Positions 16,744-24,111 of a stretch of DNA of 64,000 nucleotides are shown piece by piece. The notes below the pieces were generated by a model that worked only from the letters and a program-made list of their open reading frames with translations, was not told the DNA's origin and searched no databases. The number at the start of each line of letters is the position of its first letter. The first letter of the stretch is position 1. Source of the stretch: Mycobacterium sp. 852013-50091_SCH5140682 (GTDB lineage: Bacteria > Actinomycetota > Actinomycetes > Mycobacteriales > Mycobacteriaceae); the NCBI RefSeq assembly GCF_001665685.1, contig NZ_LZTB01000017.1, positions 23,242 through 87,241 on the forward strand. The letters are read 5' to 3'. Position numbers and translations under genes: made by a program.

Positions 16744-17349
16744 GTGGCTGAACTGCGTTCGTTCATCTTCATCGACCGGCTGCAACCGCAGACCATGTCG
16801 TATCTGGGCACCTGGATCAAGGGCGCACTGCCCCGGGCCAACCAGGCCGCGCAGATCATCGAGGTCGCTCCCGGCCTTGACATCGAGGGCGTCACCGACG
16901 TCGCCCTCAAACATGCTGAGGTCAAGGCTGGAATCCTGGTGGTAGAGCGGCAATTCGGATACCTCGAGTTCCACGGGGAGACCGGCGCGGTGAAAGCTGC
17001 CGCCGATGCCGCACTCGATGAGCTGGGCAGCACCACAGACAGCGCAGTGCGACCGAACGTGCTGGCCTCACGCATCATCTCCAGCATCGACCACCAGCAC
17101 GCGTTCCTGATCAACCGCAACAAGATCGGGTCGATGGTGCTGCCCGGCGAGTCGTTGTTCGTCCTGGAGGTCGCCCCGGCGTCCTACGCGATCCTGGCCA
17201 CCAACGAAGCCGAGAAGGCCGCTGACATCAAGGTGGTCGACTTCCGGATGATCGGCGCGACCGGCCGGGTGTACCTCTCCGGTACCGAGGCCGATGTGCG
17301 TCAGGCCGCCGAGGCCGCCCAGGATGCGTTGGCAAGGGCCACTGCATGA
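16744..17349 (+). CDS. BMC-T trimeric tandem-domain microcompartment shell protein
   Basis: The product is 201 aa from a GTG at 16744 and contains two BMC-fold halves (about 1-100 and 101-201). Diagnostic segments are AAQIIEVAPGLDIEGVTDVALK, ILVVERQFGYLEFHGE, SIDHQHAFLINRNKIGSM and IGATGRVYLSG. The order of elements suggests the permuted BMC-T type. Trimers pack as pseudohexagonal tiles in the shell and may have a gated central pore for large metabolites. It is homologous to the second BMC-T at 18419, sharing VERQFG and the xITDQH/SIDHQH-type LNRN segment. It overlaps the next gene by 4 bp. Confidence 0.9.
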   Translation: MAELRSFIFIDRLQPQTMSYLGTWIKGALPRANQAAQIIEVAPGLDIEGVTDVALKHAEVKAGILVVERQFGYLEFHGETGAVKAAADAALDELGSTTDSAVRPNVLASRIISSIDHQHAFLINRNKIGSMVLPGESLFVLEVAPASYAILATNEAEKAADIKVVDFRMIGATGRVYLSGTEADVRQAAEAAQDALARATA

Positions 17350-17846
17350 ACATCAACCGTGACGATCTGCGCGCCCTCGTCAGAGAGGTGGTGCGCGAAG
17401 CGGTTTCGGGTCTCAAACCCGCCCCGACCCCGGGGCCGGTGGCTGTCCCCTCGCCACCGGCCTCGGCCACACCCGCTACGGTTGCCGACCAGCTGGGTCT
17501 CGATCCCACCGGACCCCGCTCCGTCGAGGGCAAGAACCGGGTCGAGACCGTGCGGCTGTCCAAGGACTCCGACCTGGACGCCTTTGTCCGAAAGTTGTTG
17601 CGGCTGTTCGAAAACCCGAAGACCCGCGCGGATCTGAAAGCCGGCCGGCTGAGTTTCCGGCTGGCAGGCAGCGCGGCACCGGCCGGCGGCGCGACGCACC
17701 GGATCGACAGCGGCGCGGTCACCGAACGCCACATCGCCGACCTGGCCGGCGGCACCCTGATCCTGGGCCGCCGCGCCGTGCTCACCCCGTTGGCCAGGGA
17801 AAAGGCTCGATCCCTTGGCATCACGATCACCAAGGAGCGCAAATGA
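17346..17846 (+). CDS. Putative microcompartment cargo or scaffold protein with N-terminal encapsulation-like helix
   Basis: The product is 166 aa and I do not recognise the family. The N-terminus (INRDDLRALVREVVREAVSG) is an amphipathic helix resembling encapsulation peptides and similar to the tail of the aldehyde dehydrogenase. A Pro/Ala-rich linker follows (25-50), then a helical region (VRKLLRLFENPKTRADLKAG, about 80-100) and a C-terminal element (LAGGTLILGRRAVLTPLAR) that recalls short C-terminal elements of other microcompartment-linked proteins. There is no obvious enzyme active site. Position between BMC-T and BMC-P, with 4-bp overlap to the former, argues for a lumen component, adaptor or assembly factor. 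Confidence 0.75.
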   Translation: MNINRDDLRALVREVVREAVSGLKPAPTPGPVAVPSPPASATPATVADQLGLDPTGPRSVEGKNRVETVRLSKDSDLDAFVRKLLRLFENPKTRADLKAGRLSFRLAGSAAPAGGATHRIDSGAVTERHIADLAGGTLILGRRAVLTPLAREKARSLGITITKERK

Positions 17847-17870
17847 TCTCCCAGCGACGAAGGAGCGAAT

Positions 17871-18122
17871 GTGATTAAAGCGACTGTCACCGGGAACGTC
17901 TGGGCGACGCGCCGTATCGACGGCATCCCGGCCGGGGCCTTCCTCGAGGTCGAGGTGGACGGCACGGGGTCGCGGTTGATCGCGTTCGACGTCCTCGGCA
18001 CCGGTGTCGGTGAGCACGTCCTCGTCGCGCAGGGCTCCGTGGCCTCGGGCTGGTTCACCGGCACACCGCCCCCTGTCGACGCACTCATCATCGGATCCAT
18101 CGATTCCAACCCCAACAAATAA
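17871..18122 (+). CDS. BMC-P (EutN/CcmL-type) pentameric vertex protein
   Basis: The product is 83 aa from a GTG at 17871, preceded by the RBS-like GAAGGAG. The sequence fits the EutN/CcmL beta-barrel (IKATVTGNVWATRR, IAFDVLGTGVGEHVLVAQGS, DALIIGSID). Pentamers cap the 12 vertices of the icosahedral shell. One BMC-P gene per locus, as here, is normal. It lies 24 bp after the putative cargo gene and 12 bp before BMC-H. Confidence 0.92.
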   Translation: MIKATVTGNVWATRRIDGIPAGAFLEVEVDGTGSRLIAFDVLGTGVGEHVLVAQGSVASGWFTGTPPPVDALIIGSIDSNPNK

Positions 18123-18134
18123 GGAGATATCCCC

Positions 18135-18416
18135 ATGTCCAGCAATGCAATCGGACTGATCGAGACCAAGGGCTTCGTCGCTGCGCTGGCCGCCGCGGAC
18201 GCCATGGTGAAGGCTGCCAACGTCACCATCACCGATCGCCAGCAGGTCGGCGACGGGCTGGTCGCCGTGATCGTCACCGGTGAGGTCGGCGCGGTCAAGG
18301 CCGCCACCGAGGCGGGAGCGGAGACCGCGTCGCAGGTCGGTGAGCTCGTCAGCGTCCACGTCATCCCGCGGCCGCACAACGAGCTCGGCGCGCACTTCTC
18401 GGTGTCCAGCAAGTAG
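18135..18416 (+). CDS. BMC-H hexameric microcompartment shell protein
   Basis: The product is 93 aa, one canonical BMC domain: AIGLIETKGFVAALAAADAM, VGDGLVAVIVTGEVGAVKAA and VHVIPRPHNEL. Hexamers form the main shell facets; the turn around VGDGL lines the central pore. A strong RBS (AAGGAGATATCC) lies before the ATG, consistent with the high dose needed for the most abundant shell protein. It is the only single-domain BMC-H in the window. Confidence 0.94.
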   Translation: MSSNAIGLIETKGFVAALAAADAMVKAANVTITDRQQVGDGLVAVIVTGEVGAVKAATEAGAETASQVGELVSVHVIPRPHNELGAHFSVSSK

Positions 18417-18418
18417 CC

Positions 18419-19081
18419 ATGCCGACGCAAGCAGACGAGAGCACGCGGATCCGCACCCAGATCCGCGTCTACCTGCTGGTCGAAGACCTGCAGCGGCAGT
18501 TCGCCGCCTACCTGGGTACGCCGACCCGCGCCCGGGGCTACCCGCCGTATGAGGGCGAACACGCGCTGATCGTCGAGGTGTCCCCCGCCTTGGCCATCGA
18601 GCGCGTGATCGACCTGGCCCTGCGCGAGGTGCCCGGTATCCAACCCGGAATCCTGTACGTGGAGCGGCAATTCGGGGTGCTGGAGATCCACTCCGCCAAC
18701 CTCGAAGATGTCCAGCGGGCCGGGAAGGCGATTCTGGCAGGCACCGGCAACTCGGCGTCCGATCAGCTGCGGCCCCGGGTGCTCTACCACGACATCATCG
18801 AGGACATCACCGATCAACACGCGGTGATCCTCAACCGCAACCGGCAGGCTTCGATGATCCTGCCCGGCCAGTCGCTGCTGGTCTACGAAATGACCCCGGC
18901 CCTGTTCGCCGCCGTCGCGGCCAATGAGGCCGAACGGGCAGCGCCCGGGCTTACGGTGGTGGACGTACAAATGATCGGGGCTGCCGGGCGGCTGTACATC
19001 GGCGGCAGTGTCGCGGACGTGACGGCGGCCCGCGACCGGATCACGACAGTGTTGGCGGGAATTGAAGGACAGGACCACTAG
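18419..19081 (+). CDS. Second BMC-T tandem-domain shell protein
   Basis: The product is 220 aa with two BMC halves (about 1-115 and 116-220). Shared motifs with the 16744 protein include ILYVERQFGVLEIHS, ITDQHAVILNRNRQASMILPG and MIGAAGRLYIGG, so the two arose by duplication. It carries an extra polar N-terminus of about 12 residues and an insertion near 38-45 (RARGYPPYEG). Two divergent BMC-T proteins in one shell suggest different pores or a stacked airlock type. The start follows the BMC-H stop by 2 bp, and the stop abuts the kinase ATG. Confidence 0.9.
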   Translation: MPTQADESTRIRTQIRVYLLVEDLQRQFAAYLGTPTRARGYPPYEGEHALIVEVSPALAIERVIDLALREVPGIQPGILYVERQFGVLEIHSANLEDVQRAGKAILAGTGNSASDQLRPRVLYHDIIEDITDQHAVILNRNRQASMILPGQSLLVYEMTPALFAAVAANEAERAAPGLTVVDVQMIGAAGRLYIGGSVADVTAARDRITTVLAGIEGQDH

Positions 19082-20086
19082 ATGGTTATCACCGACGAGA
19101 TCGATGTCGCCCAGCTCGCCCTGCGGCAGTACGACATCGGGCCCGACGCGACGTTGCGGCTGCTGAATCTGTCCGAGAACGCCACGTATCTCGTCGAGGA
19201 TGCCGGAACACAGTCGATCCTGCGGGTGCACCGGCGGGATTATCACCGGGCGCACGAGATCGAGTCGGAGTTGGACTGGCTGGCGGCGTTACGGGCCGAC
19301 AGTGACGTCACAGTGCCGACAGTGCTCCCCGCCAGCGACGGGCGTCGCGTGGTCACCGTCAACGTCGATGGGACCGCTGGGACTCCCAGGTACGCCGTCC
19401 ATTTCGACATGGTCGCCGGCGCCGAGCCCGACGAGAACGCCCTCACGTTGGAGGACTTCCACACCCTGGGCCGGATCACCGCTGCGCTGCACGACCATTC
19501 GCAGCGGTGGGCGCGTCCCGCCGGGTTCGATCGGTTCGCCTGGGACTGGGAGCACAGCCTGGGCGCCCAGCCCCGCTGGGGACGCTGGCAGGACGCCGAG
19601 GGCGTCGGGCCGTCGGAGAACGACGTCCTCGAGCGGGCCCAGACGCTGCTGCGTACGCGGCTGGAGGCGTACGGCACCGGGCCAGACCGGTTCGGGCTGA
19701 TCCACGCCGATCTGAGGTTGGCCAATCTGCTGGTCGATTCCGCAGACACCGGATCATCGAAGATCACCGTCATCGATTTCGACGACTGCGGATTCGGTTG
19801 GTATTTCTACGATTTCGGCACCGCCGTATCGTTCATCGAAGATGACCCGGCGCTGCCCGAATGGCAGGAATCATGGGTGAGCGGCTACCGCAGCCGCCGT
19901 GAACTGCCCGCCGCCGATGAAGACATGCTCGCATCGTTCGTGCTGTTGCGCAGGCTGCTGCTGTTGGCTTGGATGGGCAGCCACAGCCATTCCAGGGAAT
20001 CGGCCACCAAGGCGATCAGCTACGCCGCGGGAAGTTGTGAACTTGCCGAACGGTATCTGCGCTCCGACGGCCACACTCTGACCTGA
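19082..20086 (+). CDS. APH-family kinase, probable 1-amino-2-propanol kinase
   Basis: The product is 334 aa of the aminoglycoside/choline phosphotransferase fold. The catalytic loop is LIHADLRLANLLVD (Asp of HxD with Asn) and the metal-binding motif is VIDFDDCGFGWYFYDFG. A characterised M. smegmatis homologue phosphorylates (S)-1-amino-2-propanol, giving the ester used by the phospho-lyase at 13915. The ATG directly follows the BMC-T stop, so translation is coupled. No encapsulation-peptide-like extension is obvious, leaving open whether it acts in the lumen or cytosol. Confidence 0.88.
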   Translation: MVITDEIDVAQLALRQYDIGPDATLRLLNLSENATYLVEDAGTQSILRVHRRDYHRAHEIESELDWLAALRADSDVTVPTVLPASDGRRVVTVNVDGTAGTPRYAVHFDMVAGAEPDENALTLEDFHTLGRITAALHDHSQRWARPAGFDRFAWDWEHSLGAQPRWGRWQDAEGVGPSENDVLERAQTLLRTRLEAYGTGPDRFGLIHADLRLANLLVDSADTGSSKITVIDFDDCGFGWYFYDFGTAVSFIEDDPALPEWQESWVSGYRSRRELPAADEDMLASFVLLRRLLLLAWMGSHSHSRESATKAISYAAGSCELAERYLRSDGHTLT

Positions 20087-20104
20087 CTCATAAAGGATCC
20101 CACT

Positions 20105-20884
20105 ATGTTCGCATCGCTTCAGGGCCGCTCGGCCATCGTCACCGGCGGCAGCAAGGGTATCGGCCGAGGCATCGCCGAAACCTTCGCCAATGCCGGGGTC
20201 AACGTACTCATCACCGGCCGCAGCCAGGCCGATCTCGACAAGGCCGTGGCCGATCTGTCCGGTGCACCGGGCAAGGTCAGCGGGCTCAGCGCCGACGTGT
20301 CCAGCCCCGAGGACGCCCGTCGCGTGGTGGCAGAGGCAGTCGAGCAGCACGGCGGCCTGGACATCGTGTGCGCCAACGCGGGTATCTTCCCGTCGGGCCG
20401 GCTGGAGGACCTCACGCCTGAATCCATCGAAGAGGTGCTGGCCGTCAACTTCAAGGGCACCGTCTACATCGTGCAGGCCGCGCTCGCGGCGCTGACCGCC
20501 AGCGGCCACGGCCGCGTGGTGATCACGTCGTCGATCACCGGCCCGATCACCGGATACCCCGGCTGGTCGCACTACGGCGCTTCCAAGGCTGCCCAGCTTG
20601 GCTTCCTGCGCACCGCTGCCATGGAACTGGCACCCAAGCAGATCACCATCAACGCCGTGCTTCCCGGCAACATCATCACCGAGGGCCTCGGAGAAATGGG
20701 CCAGGAATACCTCGACCAAATGGCCTCGGCAGTACCGGCAGGCCGGTTGGGTTCGGTGGCCGACATCGGCAACGCCGCGCTGTTCTTCGCGACCGACGAG
20801 GCCGCCTATATCACCGGTCAGTCGCTGGTGGTCGACGGTGGCCAGATTCTGCCCGAGTCGCATCTGGCTATCGCCGAACTCTGA
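20105..20884 (+). CDS. Short-chain dehydrogenase, probable aminoacetone/1-amino-2-propanol dehydrogenase
   Basis: The product is 259 aa, a classical SDR: cofactor motif [13 protein letters not shown] motif [10 protein letters not shown], Ser in [16 protein letters not shown] and catalytic Tyr-Lys in HYGASKAAQ, with [10 protein letters not shown]. In the M. smegmatis aminoacetone system the homologue interconverts aminoacetone and (S)-1-amino-2-propanol with NAD(H). It would recycle the NADH made by the aldehyde dehydrogenase. An RBS-like AAAGGA precedes the ATG. It is the last enzyme gene before the regulator. Confidence 0.9.
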   Translation: MFASLQGRSAIVTGGSKGIGRGIAETFANAGVNVLITGRSQADLDKAVADLSGAPGKVSGLSADVSSPEDARRVVAEAVEQHGGLDIVCANAGIFPSGRLEDLTPESIEEVLAVNFKGTVYIVQAALAALTASGHGRVVITSSITGPITGYPGWSHYGASKAAQLGFLRTAAMELAPKQITINAVLPGNIITEGLGEMGQEYLDQMASAVPAGRLGSVADIGNAALFFATDEAAYITGQSLVVDGGQILPESHLAIAEL

Positions 20885-20897
20885 CACCCCAAACGGC

Positions 20898-20917
20898 TAG
20901 AATTGGCTGTACCAAAA
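20898..20917 (+). promoter_or_regulatory. -10 box overlapped by operator before the microcompartment GntR gene
   Basis: TAGAAT (20898-20903) is a good -10 box; TTGGCTGTACCAAAA (20903-20917) follows it and matches the site at 13802-13816 except for the two central bases. GGAGAGGGG then lies before the GTG start at 20935. The arrangement suggests autoregulation of the GntR gene. Confidence 0.65.
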
Positions 20918-20934
20918 ATGGAGAGGGGTCCGGG

Positions 20935-21699
20935 GTGGCAGCGCAGAGCGAGGAGTTGCGGCGACGCATAGTCGCCGACATCAACGCGGGTACCCCGGGC
21001 GCCAAACTCGGCAGCGAACGCGACCTCGCCGAACACTACGGCACCAGCCGTTCCAGTCTGCGCCAAGTGCTTGCCGCCCTGGAGGAGGCCGGGCTGGTGC
21101 ACCGCGTGATCGGCCGGGCCGGCGGCATCTTCATCAGCCACGGTCAGGTCGAACGCAACCTGTCCGACGTCGTCGGGGTGCCCGCATTCCTGACCAGCCA
21201 GGGCTACATCGCCGGGACGCGGGTGCTGTCCACCCGCATCACCACCCCCGACCAGGGCACCAAGACCGCGCTGCGCCTCAATGACGGCGAGTACGTCGTC
21301 GAGATCCAGCGCATCCGGCTGGCCGACGGCTCCCCGTTCTCCCTGGAGCACGCCCAGTTCCCCGCCGATGCCTTCCCCGGGCTCCTGGAACAGCAACTCG
21401 GCGGCTCGCTCTACGAAATCCTGGAAACCCGATACGGTTTGGTGACCGGCCGGGCCGACGAGCGGATCGAAGCCGTCAACGCCACCAGCAGTGAAGCCAC
21501 CCTGCTCGGCATCAAACCGAAGGCCGCGCTGCTGCTGATCACGCGGGTCACCTACGACCAGAACGGTATCCCCTGCGAGTTCTCCCGCGACCTGTTCCGC
21601 GGCGACCGGACGGCCCTGGCCGTCACGGCGCAGGGACGCGGCATCGCCCGGTCGCAAGCCAACACCGCGTCGGTGACACTGCAGCGCCAAGCCGGCTGA
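20935..21699 (+). CDS. GntR/HutC-family regulator of the microcompartment locus
   Basis: The product is 254 aa from a GTG at 20935. It has a winged helix-turn-helix (LGSERDLAEHYGTSRSSLRQVLAALEEAGLV, residues 20-55) and a C-terminal UTRA ligand-binding domain (VVEIQRIRLADGSPFSLEHAQFP, EFSRDLFRGDRTAL). It probably senses an amino alcohol or aldehyde intermediate. TTGG-N5-CCAA sites occur before this gene and in the permease/operon divergent promoter, giving a simple self-contained circuit. The stop lies 7 bp from the convergent MFS stop. Confidence 0.88.
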   Translation: MAAQSEELRRRIVADINAGTPGAKLGSERDLAEHYGTSRSSLRQVLAALEEAGLVHRVIGRAGGIFISHGQVERNLSDVVGVPAFLTSQGYIAGTRVLSTRITTPDQGTKTALRLNDGEYVVEIQRIRLADGSPFSLEHAQFPADAFPGLLEQQLGGSLYEILETRYGLVTGRADERIEAVNATSSEATLLGIKPKAALLLITRVTYDQNGIPCEFSRDLFRGDRTALAVTAQGRGIARSQANTASVTLQRQAG

Positions 21700-21706
21700 C
21701 ACGGAG

Positions 21707-22846
21707 TCAGACGGCACCTTGCCGTCCAACCCAGCTCCAGACGAGCGCCATCACCGCGCACGCGGCGGCCAGCACGGCAAACGCCACCGGGAACGAGCCG
21801 GACGTGGCCAGCGCGCCGGCCACCAAGGCGCCCAGGCCCGTACCGCCGTCGAAGCCGATGTTCCAGGCCGCGCTCACCGCGCCGCGAGATTGCCCACCGC
21901 TGGCCGCCAACGCCTGCACCAGGGTGAGGTTCTGCAGCCCGCCATACGCCAAGCCGAGCAGCAGTGCGCCGACGACGATCACCGCGGGGCTGTAGCTGAT
22001 TCCCACCGCAATCGCCACCAGCCCCACCACACCCAGACACAGCATCGGCGCGATGAATCGGTGCGCCCCGAAGCGGTCGGCCGGACCGCCGATCAGCCAC
22101 CGCCCCAGCGTCGCCGGCCCGGTCAGGGCCAGCAGGGTCGCGAAGGCCGTTGTGGTGTCACCGAATTGGGGTGCAAACGTGATGACTGCCCCGCCTGCGG
22201 CGGTGATCACGACGAGCGCACCGATCGGGCCGATCAGCCCGCGGCTCACCGCACGGAATTCGCCCCGCTGGGTCGGAGGTCGCGGCACCGGATGGATGAA
22301 CATCAGCGCCAGCGGTACGCCCAGCAGCGGCGCGGTGGCCAGCACGAAGACGGGGGTGTATCCGACGTGGTGCACCAGCCACGTCGCCACCGGCGTGAGC
22401 ACGAATTGCGGTGCGGCGATGGCAAGTCCGTACGCTCCGGCGGCCCGTCCACGCTGCTCATGACCGAACAGGCCTGCGATACCGTCGACGCCGTACACCG
22501 TGAGGATGCCGAAACCCAGCCCGCGCAACGCCGCAAGCAGCAGCACCGTCGGCAGGTTGTGGGCCACCACATGCGCGATCGCGGGGGCACCGAGCAAGGC
22601 CAGGCCGATCGCGAGAGTGACCGGCCACCGCAGCCGCCGCAACACCAGCCCGACCGACAGCTGCGCCACCACGGTGCATGCCATCAGGACCGCGTTGACC
22701 GATCCTGCCCCGAAATCGTCGGCGCCGTTGTGCACGGCCCACATCGGGGCGACCGGCAGCAGCAACGCGAATCCGATGAAGCCCAGCACCGCGGCACCCA
22801 CCAACGCGGGCATGCCGGGCGCCCTCCACACCGTTGTCTGTGTCAT
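21707..22846 (-). CDS. MFS transporter
   Basis: The product is 379 aa with about 12 hydrophobic helices. The N-terminal helix LVGAAVLGFIGFALLLPVAPMW and the loop ADRFGAHRF are of major-facilitator type. It is the third gene of a minus-strand operon with CoA-transferase and amidohydrolase genes (4-bp ATGA overlap with the latter), so it may import or export the amide/ester substrate of those enzymes. Substrate not recognisable. Confidence 0.82.
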   Translation of the reverse strand: MTQTTVWRAPGMPALVGAAVLGFIGFALLLPVAPMWAVHNGADDFGAGSVNAVLMACTVVAQLSVGLVLRRLRWPVTLAIGLALLGAPAIAHVVAHNLPTVLLLAALRGLGFGILTVYGVDGIAGLFGHEQRGRAAGAYGLAIAAPQFVLTPVATWLVHHVGYTPVFVLATAPLLGVPLALMFIHPVPRPPTQRGEFRAVSRGLIGPIGALVVITAAGGAVITFAPQFGDTTTAFATLLALTGPATLGRWLIGGPADRFGAHRFIAPMLCLGVVGLVAIAVGISYSPAVIVVGALLLGLAYGGLQNLTLVQALAASGGQSRGAVSAAWNIGFDGGTGLGALVAGALATSGSFPVAFAVLAAACAVMALVWSWVGRQGAV

Positions 22847-24111
22847 CGGGTGAATACCGTCGCACCATCGATCACGGTCGCGGCCACCAGGTCGGCGTCG
22901 AGTCGGCTGAGCGCCTCACGCGGCGGGACGGACAGCACGCAGACGTCCGCCGGTTGACCGGGCGCGATGGTGCGTTGCCGGGCCGGCTGTGTGGCTCTGC
23001 CCAGGAACAGCGTCAGAGCCGTTCGCGCATCGACACATTCGGCCGCGTTGAGCACACCGCCCGTGGGCGACCGTCGATGCACGGCGGCGCGCATCGCCGC
23101 CCACGGATCGCTGTCACCGAACGGCGCGTCGGTCGACAGGGCCACCGGCACCCCCGCGCGCCGCAGAGAAGCCAAGCGCCACAGCTGGTCTTGTTCGGTC
23201 GCAGGCACATCGGTACGGTACTGGTCGCCGCGTTCGGCGATGAAGTTCGGCTGGGTGACCACGGTGGCCCCGAGGAGCGCCAGATCCGCGATGCAGTCGG
23301 CGGGCACCATCGCCGCGTGTTCGATGCGATCGCCGGGCTGTCGGCCCGCACCCCGTAGGGCGGCGATCGCCACGACGAGTTGCGCCGCGGTCACGCAGTG
23401 CAGGGCGACCGGCACCCTGTCGGCATGCTTCTCGCGGATCCACGCCGTCAACTCGTCGAGGTCGAGAGCGTCGTCGTGCAGGATCCTCTTGCCCGGAGCC
23501 AGCACGTGGACTCGCTGCCGGAGCCGGATATCGGCATCGAGATCGGGGGTGGCATCGGTGACGCCGGTGACGCCGTAGGCGGCCAGCCGGGCGCTGAACT
23601 CGTCGAGTGCGGGCGGTGTGCGCTCCAAGGTGTCCGACCAGGTCCGGTCGGCGCTGCGCAGCCGACCGTCGGGATGGTCGGCGAGCCCGACAGCGGCCAG
23701 GCCGGCCGAGTTCAGCGTCCACATCACGCCGCTACGGTGTTGGACCCGCACGGGAATGGGCGGTGTGAGTGTGTCGAGCAGGTGGCGGTCCAGTGGGCCT
23801 GCGACCGCGTCGTGGTAGCCGACGGCCCTGATCCATCCGTCGGCGCCGGGTACCGCCCGGGCCAGGGTCTGGGCCATGCCGTCGGCGCCCTGTACCTCCT
23901 GCGGCCCGACCCGCGCCGAATTCAGCTCGGCCGCTGCCGAATACACGTGCAGGTGATGGTCGTGCAGGCCGGGGATCACCGTGCCGAACCGGGCGTCGAG
24001 AACGCGCTCGCCCGGCTGGGGCCGCAGGCTTTGTGCCACCTGCTCGATCTGCTCGCCCAGCCGGATGTCGACGACCTTGCCGTCGAGTAGGCTTGCACGC
24101 TGAATCAGCAT
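22843..24111 (-). CDS. Metal-dependent amidohydrolase (YtcJ-like)
   Basis: The product is 422 aa. The amidohydrolase metal site is visible: GLHDHHLHV after a small N-terminal beta domain, VALHCVTAAQLV, DRIEHAAMV and STDAPFGDSDPW (the C-terminal Asp). The C-terminal part (PGQPADVCVLSVPP) is the usual beta sandwich. It is cytosolic and hydrolyses C-N bonds in cyclic or acylated amines. The start overlaps the CoA-transferase stop by 7 bp and the stop overlaps the MFS start by 4 bp, so the three proteins probably form one uptake and degradation unit. Confidence 0.85.
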   Translation of the reverse strand: MLIQRASLLDGKVVDIRLGEQIEQVAQSLRPQPGERVLDARFGTVIPGLHDHHLHVYSAAAELNSARVGPQEVQGADGMAQTLARAVPGADGWIRAVGYHDAVAGPLDRHLLDTLTPPIPVRVQHRSGVMWTLNSAGLAAVGLADHPDGRLRSADRTWSDTLERTPPALDEFSARLAAYGVTGVTDATPDLDADIRLRQRVHVLAPGKRILHDDALDLDELTAWIREKHADRVPVALHCVTAAQLVVAIAALRGAGRQPGDRIEHAAMVPADCIADLALLGATVVTQPNFIAERGDQYRTDVPATEQDQLWRLASLRRAGVPVALSTDAPFGDSDPWAAMRAAVHRRSPTGGVLNAAECVDARTALTLFLGRATQPARQRTIAPGQPADVCVLSVPPREALSRLDADLVAATVIDGATVFTR

